This document shows, piece by piece, positions 1 through 5,733 of a stretch of DNA of 6,366 nt. The notes beneath the pieces were generated by a model that was given only the letters and a program-made list of their open reading frames with translations, did no database searches and had not been told where the DNA came from. A program made the position numbers and the translations under genes. This DNA is from Alphaproteobacteria bacterium. Its GTDB lineage: Bacteria > Pseudomonadota > Alphaproteobacteria > RS24. Positions within the stretch are counted from its first letter, which is position 1. Each line of letters starts with the position of its first letter. The stretch lies in the NCBI GenBank assembly GCA_022428185.1, contig JAKMCZ010000164.1:1-6366 (forward strand), given 5' to 3'.

Positions 1-955
1 AGCTTATTTGGTCGCGATTGAGGCGCAAATCCATATAGCCGGTCAGCACGACAAGGCCGATAAGTGCAAGCGCGCCCAACCGCATCAGCCTATGGCCGTT
101 GGCCAGTTTCTCACCGGCCAGCAAAATCGTGCCAACCGCGCCGACCGAAGCCGCTTCAGTGGGGGTGGCAATGCCGCCGAGAATTGACCCCAACACAGCG
201 ATAATCAACAAAATCGGCGGCAAAAGCGCACGCAATAAAGCGGGCAGGGCGACGCTGCGGCTCATATCGGCAGGCGGCGATTTTTCCGGCTGCGTATAGG
301 CAACAAAAAGTTGATAAGCGATATAGAAACCAACCAGCACCAGACCGGGCAACAATGAACCTGCAAACAGTTCACCGACGGAAACCGTTTCGGGTGAGAA
401 AATGCCTTGCTCAAGCTGTGCCTTTTGATAGGCATTGGCAATCACATCGCCGAGCAGCACAAGCACAATGCTGGGTGGAATGATTTGCCCCAGCGTGCCG
501 GCAGCAGCGATGGAGCCTGATGCCAATGCGGGGTCATAGCCGCGCTTCAGCATGGTTGGCAGCGACAGCAACCCCATGGTTACCACCGTCGCGCCGACAA
601 TGCCGGTTGAGGCGGCGAGCAGCGCGCCGACAATCGACACTGAAATACCGAGGCCACCGCGCACCCGTCCGAACAGCAAGCTCATATTTTCAAGCAAATC
701 TTCGGCAATGCGCGCGCGTTCCAACATAGTGCCCATAAACACAAAGAGAGGCACGGCTATCAGCACCTCATTGGTCATGGTGCCGAAAATGCGCTGCGGC
801 AGGGCAAAGAAAAAACTGGTGTCAAACACACCAACCCAGTGGCCGACCAAACCGAATACCAGCGCTACCCCGGCCAGCGTAAAAGCGACCGGAAAGCCCG
901 AGATTAAGAACAGGCAAGCGACGGCGAACATGATGAGGTCGAGCGCTTCAGCCAT
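1..955 (-). CDS. dctM: TRAP transporter large permease subunit (DctM/TakM-like), 3' end missing
   Basis: This is the large membrane subunit of a tripartite ATP-independent periplasmic transporter, which moves the substrate across the inner membrane with a sodium (or proton) gradient. The 318 visible residues start MAEALDLIMF and are strongly hydrophobic. Family hallmarks are present: ASTGIVGATVVTMG at about residues 115-128, GTLGQIIPPSI at 153-163 and GGIATPTEAASVGA at 260-273. A polar stretch at about 172-195 and another at 221-235 resemble the insertions of the longer TakM/FcbT3-type subunits rather than the shorter DctM of the C4-dicarboxylate system. The chosen ATG lies in the sequence ATGGCTGA and overlaps the dctQ stop by 8 nt; there is no strong ribosome site before it, so translational coupling is likely. 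The gene leaves the window at base 1 without a stop; full family members are usually over 420 residues. The family assignment is firm; the substrate is inferred from the binding protein next door. Confidence 0.95.
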   Translation of the reverse strand, partial: MAEALDLIMFAVACLFLISGFPVAFTLAGVALVFGLVGHWVGVFDTSFFFALPQRIFGTMTNEVLIAVPLFVFMGTMLERARIAEDLLENMSLLFGRVRGGLGISVSIVGALLAASTGIVGATVVTMGLLSLPTMLKRGYDPALASGSIAAAGTLGQIIPPSIVLVLLGDVIANAYQKAQLEQGIFSPETVSVGELFAGSLLPGLVLVGFYIAYQLFVAYTQPEKSPPADMSRSVALPALLRALLPPILLIIAVLGSILGGIATPTEAASVGAVGTILLAGEKLANGHRLMRLGALALIGLVVLTGYMDLRLNRDQIS

Positions 956-1463
956 TTTCAGCCTGCATCAAAATCTGTCCGTTTTTTAAAATGCTCGACA
1001 CGGCCTGTAAGCCAAGTTGCAGAGCAAAAAGCATAATCACCGTTTTCAAAAGATAGACACCCTGAATACCACTGGTTTCACGCGAGCCTTCGAGCACTGA
1101 CCAAGCCATGGCAACATAATCATAGGAGACATAAGCAATCAGCAGGCAGAAGGGCAGAATGAAAAACACCGAGCCGAGCAGATTGACCAATGCTTTTCCG
1201 TGCGCCGATGCATTGGCATAAAAAATATCGACGCGCACATGCTCGTCTTGCAACAGCGTGTCGGCGGCGGCCATCATGAACAATACGCCGTGCATATAGA
1301 CAATCGCTTCTTGCAGCATGATGGAGCCAATGCCGAAGACATAGCGCATAACAACGATGCTAAACTGCACCAAGACCATCGCCAGAGCCAGCCAAGCGGC
1401 ACTGCGCCCTATCATATGGTTAAGGCGGTCAATCAAAGTGGCTAATTTTTGCGCTTGTTCCAT
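948..1463 (-). CDS. dctQ: TRAP transporter small permease subunit (DctQ/TakQ-like)
   Basis: This is the small four-helix membrane subunit that pairs with DctM in a TRAP transporter. From the ATG at 1463 the protein has 171 residues. Hydrophobic segments lie at about 21-40, 48-69, 92-113 and 135-157, the expected four helices. DctQ-type motifs include RYVFG (40-44), a QEA pair near 51-53 in the second helix, HVRVD at 75-79 in the cytoplasmic loop, and GSRETSG at 126-132 before the last helix. The TTG codon directly upstream (1464-1466) could also be used; ATG is preferred because it is the stronger start. No good Shine-Dalgarno sequence is seen. The start lies 11 nt after the binding-protein stop and the stop overlaps the dctM start by 8 nt, so the three TRAP genes very probably form one translational unit. 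Confidence 0.93.
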   Translation of the reverse strand: MEQAQKLATLIDRLNHMIGRSAAWLALAMVLVQFSIVVMRYVFGIGSIMLQEAIVYMHGVLFMMAAADTLLQDEHVRVDIFYANASAHGKALVNLLGSVFFILPFCLLIAYVSYDYVAMAWSVLEGSRETSGIQGVYLLKTVIMLFALQLGLQAVSSILKNGQILMQAENG

Positions 1464-1474
1464 CAATTCGGTCG

Positions 1475-2560
1475 TTAAACCTGCCGCCGCGCCAATGTGT
1501 AAGGCTCTTCGCTGCGTGCGCCCCAGGCCATCGAATTGGATAGCGAGGCTTGGAAGCTCTGCAATACTTTGGCGGTAAAGGCGTCTTTGGCGGCGGCCTC
1601 TGCCAGCACCTTGTCAGAGGTTTGCTTCAGCGCTTGCATAATCTCAGGCGCAAAGCTGCGCACTTTGACATTGTGCTTTTTCATCAGCGTGTCGAGCGCG
1701 GTGGCGTTTTTATAATTATACTCGCTGGTTGTTGACGCGTTTTCTGCGGCGCATGCATTTTGAATTATCGCGCGCTGGCTTTTGCTCAATGACTTCCAGA
1801 TGTCTAAATTAATGCCGGTTGAAAGGCCTGCACCCGGTTCATGAAAGCCCGGGCAGTAATAATATTTGGCGACTTGGTGAAAGCCAAAAGCCAGATCATT
1901 CCACGGGCCGACCCATTCGCTGGCATCAATCGCGCCGCTTTTCATCGAGGGAAAAATTTCACCACCGGGCAGAGACACCGCCGCCGCGCCGAGGCGGCGC
2001 ATCACTTCGCCGCCCAGTCCGGGCATGCGGATTTTCAAGCCTTTGAAATCGTCGAGTGCGTTAATTTCCTTATTGAACCACCCACCCATCTGCACGCCGG
2101 TATTGGCGGACTGAAAGGCGATGACATTAAACTTGGCGGATAGCTCTTCCCAAAGCGCGCGCCCGCCACCGAAATCAATCCATGCATTGAGCTCTTGCGC
2201 TGTCATGCCAAAGGGCACAGCGGTGAAGAAATTAAACGCGGTCGATTTTCCCTGCCAATAATATTCAGCGCCATTATACATGTCTGCCGTGCCGGTAGAG
2301 ACCGCATCAAAGCTTTCAAAAGCACCGACCAATTCACCGGCGGCATAAATTTTAATTTCAATCTGTCCGTCAGTCATGGCGCTGACGCGTTTGGCGATGT
2401 TCTCAGGCGCGGTGCCGAGGCCGGGAAAGTTTTTCGGCCATGTGGTGACCATTTTCAAGCGCCGTTTGCCTTGCGCATAGGCGGGTGCGGAAACCGCAGC
2501 AGTTGCCGTGCCGGTCGCCAGCCCGCCCATCACGGCGCGACGATTAATCTTCTTACTCAT
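1475..2560 (-). CDS. dctP: TRAP transporter substrate-binding protein, TakP-like, Tat-exported
   Basis: This is the periplasmic solute receptor (DctP superfamily) that captures substrate and hands it to DctQM. It is 361 residues, normal for the family. The N-terminus carries a twin-arginine type signal: NRRAVMGG at 6-13, a weakly hydrophobic Ala/Gly/Thr stretch, then a likely cut after AYA (27-29). The mature part starts with a TTWPKNFPG segment (39-47). Residues Q157 (in QMGGW), R178 (in KIRMPG) and the pair E215-W216 (in SEWVGP) fall at nearly the same places as the substrate and cation ligands I recall for TakP of Rhodobacter sphaeroides, which binds 2-oxo acids with a metal ion. A small monocarboxylate such as pyruvate, another 2-oxo acid or lactate is therefore the best guess. 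The related FcbT1-type proteins (chlorinated aromatic acids) and a lactate binder of Thermus share this fold, so the substrate is not proven. A strong ribosome site precedes the ATG, 18 nt after the bpt stop. Confidence 0.94.
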   Translation of the reverse strand: MSKKINRRAVMGGLATGTATAAVSAPAYAQGKRRLKMVTTWPKNFPGLGTAPENIAKRVSAMTDGQIEIKIYAAGELVGAFESFDAVSTGTADMYNGAEYYWQGKSTAFNFFTAVPFGMTAQELNAWIDFGGGRALWEELSAKFNVIAFQSANTGVQMGGWFNKEINALDDFKGLKIRMPGLGGEVMRRLGAAAVSLPGGEIFPSMKSGAIDASEWVGPWNDLAFGFHQVAKYYYCPGFHEPGAGLSTGINLDIWKSLSKSQRAIIQNACAAENASTTSEYNYKNATALDTLMKKHNVKVRSFAPEIMQALKQTSDKVLAEAAAKDAFTAKVLQSFQASLSNSMAWGARSEEPYTLARRQV

Positions 2561-2564
2561 CTAT

Positions 2565-2571
2565 CCCTCCC
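2565..2571 (-). promoter_or_regulatory. Strong ribosome binding site of the TRAP binding protein
   Basis: On the minus strand this reads GGGAGGG, ending 4 nt before the ATG at 2560. It is the best Shine-Dalgarno match in the window and supports that start. The sites before dctQ and dctM are poor by comparison, which fits the usual need for far more binding protein than membrane subunits. Confidence 0.75.
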
Positions 2572-2578
2572 GAACGAC

Positions 2579-3304
2579 TTAGTCTTGGTCGTGATAAGGC
2601 TCCCAGCCCTGTTCGCCTAAAATCTGCAGCGGTTTGAAGCGCTTTTTGTAACTCATTTTGCTGCAATCTTCGATTAAATAACCGAGATAGACATGCGGCA
2701 ATTTCAGCGATTTGGCACGTGCTATCTGGTCGAGAATAATATAACTGCCGAGGCTGTCAGCGGCCATATCGGGGTCGAAGAATGAATAGACAAGCGACAG
2801 CCCGTCGCGCAATTCATCGACCAATAGGCAAGCGACCAGTCGATCCCCGTCGCGATATTCAACCAGATTGGTTTTCACCGAGGTCTCTTCGACCATCGCC
2901 ATATAGTCCAGCACGGTCATTTGCGCCATGCCGCCATTTTCGTGCCGCGCATCAAGATAGCGGCGTAGCAAGTCATATTGCTCGCGGCTGGTATCCGGCG
3001 ACAGAACATCAGAGGTTAGCGCGGCATTGCGGTTAATGATACGGCGCAAATTACGTGATGGCGCGAAGCCCTCAACATCTATCCGCACCGAACGGCAAGC
3101 CGAGCATTTATCGCAAGCCGGACGATAAGCAATGGTCTGGCTGCGTCGAAAACCGGCATGGGTCAGATTATTGTTGATCTCAGTGGCGCGCTGACCGGCA
3201 ATATGGGTAAACAACTTGCGTTCCATCATGCCTTCAATATACGGACACGGCATCGGGTCAGTAATGAAGAAAGAAGGCAGTCTGTGTCCGCTTGATTGGT
3301 TCAT
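2579..3304 (-). CDS. bpt: Aspartate/glutamate leucyltransferase (Bpt/ATE-family aminoacyl-tRNA-protein transferase)
   Basis: The family transfers an amino acid from aminoacyl-tRNA (leucine in characterised bacterial Bpt, arginine in eukaryotic ATE1) to proteins with N-terminal Asp or Glu. In bacteria this makes an N-degron that ClpS delivers to ClpAP. The enzyme is cytoplasmic. It is 241 residues, typical of bacterial Bpt. The N-terminal domain shows PCPYIEGMMERKLFTH from about residue 19, then GFRRSQTIAYRPAC (51-64) and the cluster C64-x2-C67-x2-C70 followed by SVRID. The C-terminal GNAT-like domain shows SFFDPD (174-179), SLGSYIILDQI (184-194) and YLGYLIEDCSKMSYKKRFKP (206-225). The start at 3304 keeps the usual short lead (SFFITDPMPCPY) before the CPY motif. 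Its ribosome site is weak, and it begins 12 nt after the upstream permease stop. Leucine versus arginine specificity cannot be read from the sequence with certainty. Its place between two transporters is unusual and may simply reflect read-through transcription. Confidence 0.93.
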   Translation of the reverse strand: MNQSSGHRLPSFFITDPMPCPYIEGMMERKLFTHIAGQRATEINNNLTHAGFRRSQTIAYRPACDKCSACRSVRIDVEGFAPSRNLRRIINRNAALTSDVLSPDTSREQYDLLRRYLDARHENGGMAQMTVLDYMAMVEETSVKTNLVEYRDGDRLVACLLVDELRDGLSLVYSFFDPDMAADSLGSYIILDQIARAKSLKLPHVYLGYLIEDCSKMSYKKRFKPLQILGEQGWEPYHDQD

Positions 3305-3316
3305 AATCTCACTATC

Positions 3317-5143
3317 TTAAAGGCCGAAATACCACGGTGCAAAAGCTGAATAAGTTAACCATAAGATAATCACCAGCGGAATGCCCGCGCGCATGAAATC
3401 GCTGAAACGGAAATTGCCCGGTGTCATCACCAGCAAATTGGTCTGATAAGCAATCGGCGTCGCAAAACTGCAGCTTGCTGCAAAGATAACCGCCAGCACA
3501 AAAGCCATTGGGTTGACTTGTAAGGCCTCGGCCAGATTGACCGCCAATGGTGTGAACAAAACAGCGGTCGCATTATTCGATAAAAGATTGGTCACAATCG
3601 CACATAATAAAAAGAAAGCGGACAGCACCAATGCCGGATTGCCATTGTCAAACAGCGACAGAAAGTGGCTGCTGATAAAGGCTGCACCGCCGGTTGCCTC
3701 CATTGATTGCGCCATCGCCAAGGCTGCGGCGACCACCAGAAAAATGCGTAAATCGAAACCGCGACCGGCTTGACGGACATTCAACACGCCGCTGGTCACC
3801 ATCGTAATGGCTCCGGCTAAAGCGGCTACGACAATCGGCACCATGCCGCTGGCGGCGGCAAGAACTGTTGCAGCAAAAATCAATCGCGCACGACCGGCTT
3901 TCTCAAAGCGGGGCAGTTCGCGCGCCGACCATTCCATCAGCAGCGTATCGCGATTATGGCGCAGCCCCTCAACCGCACTTTGTTGACCAATGACGAGCAA
4001 AACATCACCGGCTTTCAGGCGAATATCGCTCATCTCATGGCGTAGCATGCGCGATCTGCGTTGCAGGCCGATAATCAGGCAATCCGTGGTGTGGGTAAAA
4101 CCGGTTTGGCCGATGGCGCGTTGGGCAATACGCGAGCCGGGTGCGACCACCAGCTCAGCCAGCATGAAATCCTTGTCGCTATTTGTGTCGGTCGGCACCG
4201 ATTTCATCAAATGATGGCGCAACGGGTGGTCTTTTTGTGCCAATGCGTCGGCAATTTCGCGGCGCGTCGCTGCGATATAAAGCGTGTCGCCGGCTGTCAG
4301 CGTGTGGTCGTCAAATGGTGGCAACAGAGCTGCACCTCGGCTCTCAATCATCTGCACGGTCATACCCGACAATGCCGGAAGAAAGCCGGCGGCGGTTTTT
4401 GCGCCGATAAGGTCATCGCCGAAGCGCAGTCGCAATTCGATAATGAATTGACGACCGCTATCCGTCTCATTGTCCGCAGTATCGGCCTCGCGATTGATCA
4501 AAATGCGCGGCATGACAAACAGCACATAAAGTGAGCCGACCGCCATCAAAACAAGGCCCGGAACGGTTTGCTCGAAAAAGCCAAGCTGCGTCGTGCCGAG
4601 CCGCGCTGCCGTATCGGCAACCAGCAGATTGGTCGAAGAGCCGATTAGGGTCAGCATGCCGCCGAGGATACTGATGAAGCTGAGCGCCATTAAATAGGGC
4701 GATGCTTTGGCACCGGTGCGACCGGCCATTGCCACCAGCACCGGTATCACCATGAGCACCACGGGCGTGTTGTTGAGGAAAGCCGACGCAATCATGGCCG
4801 CAATAAGCACCGTGAAGACGGCTAATTCTGGGCTGCGTATGGCGCGGCGTGATGCTTGGTCAATCAGCTTTTCAAGGGCACCTGATTGAAACAAACCCTG
4901 CGCCATCACCAGCAACGCCATAATGGTAATCAATGCCGGATTGGCAAACCCGCCCAGCATATCGCTGCTGCCGATAAGCTGTGTGCCATCGGTCGCCGTC
5001 AGCGGCGCAAAGGTAAACAGCAACATGAAGCTCAAAATGACCAGCAGAGAGGTCAGTTCCATGGATAAACGTTCGCTGGCATAAGCCAGTGTCGCCAGCC
5101 CGATGACCGCAAAGCCAATCCACATATGCATGTCAAATTCCAT
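3317..5143 (-). CDS. SLC13/DASS-family anion permease with two RCK_C (TrkA_C) domains
   Basis: This is an inner-membrane secondary transporter of the divalent-anion/sodium symporter type. Relatives move dicarboxylates, sulfate or other oxyanions; which anion is used here is not evident. It is 608 residues. The N-terminal half has about six hydrophobic segments within residues 8-215 and carries an NNTPVV motif (124-129) and IGSSTNLLV (167-175). The middle (about 228-398) is hydrophilic and holds two TrkA_C-like repeats, each ending in a similar strand (TLTAGDTLYIAA at 281-292 and RLKAGDVLLVIG at 375-386). The C-terminal half (about 418-604) repeats the transport motifs as LSNNATAVLFTPLA (521-534) and ATPIAYQTNLLVM (561-573). 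This paired-motif layout with a central double RCK_C is typical of bacterial SLC13 proteins near 600 residues. The ATG at 5143 has an AAGGG ribosome site; ATGs at residues 5 and 7 are less likely. It is the first gene of the minus-strand block. Confidence 0.92.
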   Translation of the reverse strand: MEFDMHMWIGFAVIGLATLAYASERLSMELTSLLVILSFMLLFTFAPLTATDGTQLIGSSDMLGGFANPALITIMALLVMAQGLFQSGALEKLIDQASRRAIRSPELAVFTVLIAAMIASAFLNNTPVVLMVIPVLVAMAGRTGAKASPYLMALSFISILGGMLTLIGSSTNLLVADTAARLGTTQLGFFEQTVPGLVLMAVGSLYVLFVMPRILINREADTADNETDSGRQFIIELRLRFGDDLIGAKTAAGFLPALSGMTVQMIESRGAALLPPFDDHTLTAGDTLYIAATRREIADALAQKDHPLRHHLMKSVPTDTNSDKDFMLAELVVAPGSRIAQRAIGQTGFTHTTDCLIIGLQRRSRMLRHEMSDIRLKAGDVLLVIGQQSAVEGLRHNRDTLLMEWSARELPRFEKAGRARLIFAATVLAAASGMVPIVVAALAGAITMVTSGVLNVRQAGRGFDLRIFLVVAAALAMAQSMEATGGAAFISSHFLSLFDNGNPALVLSAFFLLCAIVTNLLSNNATAVLFTPLAVNLAEALQVNPMAFVLAVIFAASCSFATPIAYQTNLLVMTPGNFRFSDFMRAGIPLVIILWLTYSAFAPWYFGL

Positions 5144-5147
5144 ATCG

Positions 5148-5152
5148 CCCTT
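5148..5152 (-). promoter_or_regulatory. Ribosome binding site of the SLC13 permease
   Basis: On the minus strand this reads AAGGG, ending 4 nt before the ATG at 5143. It supports that start over the in-frame ATGs at residues 5 and 7, which lack a site at this distance. Confidence 0.6.
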
Positions 5153-5184
5153 ATACAGACAATTTGCCCTATTCCCTAGATTTA

Positions 5185-5209
5185 CTGCCGCCTATAAGGC
5201 ATAAAGCAG
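5185..5209. repeat. Imperfect inverted repeat in the divergent intergenic region
   Basis: The inner arms GCCT (5190-5193) and AGGC (5197-5200) are perfect inverted copies around ATA. Outer arms CTGC (5185-5188) and GCAG (5206-5209) also pair, but with unequal spacing on the two sides (1 and 5 nt). It could be an operator half-site pair or chance; at this length the evidence is weak. Confidence 0.3.
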
Positions 5210-5228
5210 CAAGTAGCAGGCGGCTTTT

Positions 5229-5233
5229 GGAGA
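5229..5233 (+). promoter_or_regulatory. Ribosome binding site of the flavin reductase-like gene
   Basis: GGAGA lies 5 nt before the ATG at 5239. It decides in favour of that start over the upstream in-frame ATG at 5164, which would add 25 residues with no resemblance to the family. Confidence 0.7.
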
Positions 5234-5238
5234 TTCGT

Positions 5239-5733
5239 ATGACCAGCCCGTCAGATTTACGTCAGGCTTTCGGTCAATTCGGCACCGGCGTGGCGATTAT
5301 CGCCTTTCATGACCGCGAGAGCCGCCCTGTCGGTATCACGGTCAATAGCTTTGCGTCCGTATCCTTAGAGCCGCCGCTTTTGTCATGGTGCCTCGACAAT
5401 AATTCGCATCTTTATCCCGATGTTGCTGCCATTGAGCGGTTCAGCGTTAATATTCTAGCCGCCGACCAGCTTGATTTATCCAATCGAATGGCGGGTGCCG
5501 GGAGCCATATTCTCGCAGCTGATGAATTTGAGGCAGGCACGGCCGACACGCCCTTATTACGCGGCGCGTTGGCGCAATTTGATTGCCATATTCGCCATAA
5601 AGTAGAGGTCGGCGACCATATTATGCTGATTGGCGGTATTGATAAGGCCGCCCATTGTCCACTTAACCGCGCCCCGCTGATGTATTTTCGCGGTACCTAT
5701 GTCGGCCTCGAATTAGAGCCGCAAAATGGCTGA
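5239..5733 (+). CDS. Flavin reductase family protein (FMN-binding split-barrel)
   Basis: Members of this family (HpaC/DIM6-like) use NAD(P)H to reduce free FMN or FAD, often feeding a partner monooxygenase; some bind flavin for other purposes. The protein has 164 residues, normal for the family, and no signal peptide. Family features in order are FGQFGTGVAII (11-21), VGITVNSFASVSLEPPLLSW (31-50), which contributes to flavin binding, FSVNIL (68-73), DCHIRHKVEVGDHIMLIG (115-132) and PLMYFRGTY (146-154). The start is set by GGAGA at the right distance and by the loss of similarity upstream. Its stop overlaps the next gene by 8 nt. No monooxygenase is visible, so the electron acceptor is unknown. 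The family call is firm; the exact reaction is not. Confidence 0.9.
   Translation: MTSPSDLRQAFGQFGTGVAIIAFHDRESRPVGITVNSFASVSLEPPLLSWCLDNNSHLYPDVAAIERFSVNILAADQLDLSNRMAGAGSHILAADEFEAGTADTPLLRGALAQFDCHIRHKVEVGDHIMLIGGIDKAAHCPLNRAPLMYFRGTYVGLELEPQNG

Larger units (their letters stand above)
5144..5238. promoter_or_regulatory. Divergent intergenic region, presumed promoters for both gene blocks
   Basis: These 95 nt separate the minus-strand transport block from the plus-strand flavin reductase pair and are the only intergenic space above 20 nt in the window. Start signals for both directions are expected here. I see no convincing sigma-70 pair with normal spacing on either strand. TATAAG occurs at 5193-5198 on the plus strand, and TATAAG also occurs on the minus strand at 5150-5155, very close to the permease start. 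An imperfect inverted repeat lies near the middle (separate entry). That the region is regulatory is inferred from the gene layout, not from a recognised motif. Confidence 0.5.

Noticed and set aside
552..989. 145-codon open frame on the plus strand
   Set aside because: It lies wholly antisense to dctM and the end of dctQ, whose family motifs are clear; its composition is low in hydrophobic order and resembles no known family.
1975..2005. GC-rich inverted sequence (gccgccgcgcc / gaggcggcgc) as a possible hairpin
   Set aside because: It lies inside the TRAP binding-protein coding sequence and encodes a normal MRRLGAAAV stretch; no T-run follows, so it is explained by codons for Arg and Ala.
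2195..2620. 141-codon open frame on the plus strand
   Set aside because: It is antisense to the TRAP binding protein and runs across the dctP/bpt junction; no support as a gene.
3305..3316. Possible terminator or promoter between the SLC13 permease and bpt
   Set aside because: The gap is only 12 nt and shows no stem with a T-run; nothing supports a transcription boundary here.
4061..4534. 157-codon open frame on the plus strand
   Set aside because: It is antisense to the RCK_C region of the SLC13 permease, has no ribosome site and no recognisable domain; it is a shadow frame.
5164..5238. N-terminal extension of the flavin reductase from an upstream in-frame ATG
   Set aside because: The extra 25 residues do not resemble the family and occupy the likely promoter region; the ATG at 5239 has a well-placed GGAGA.
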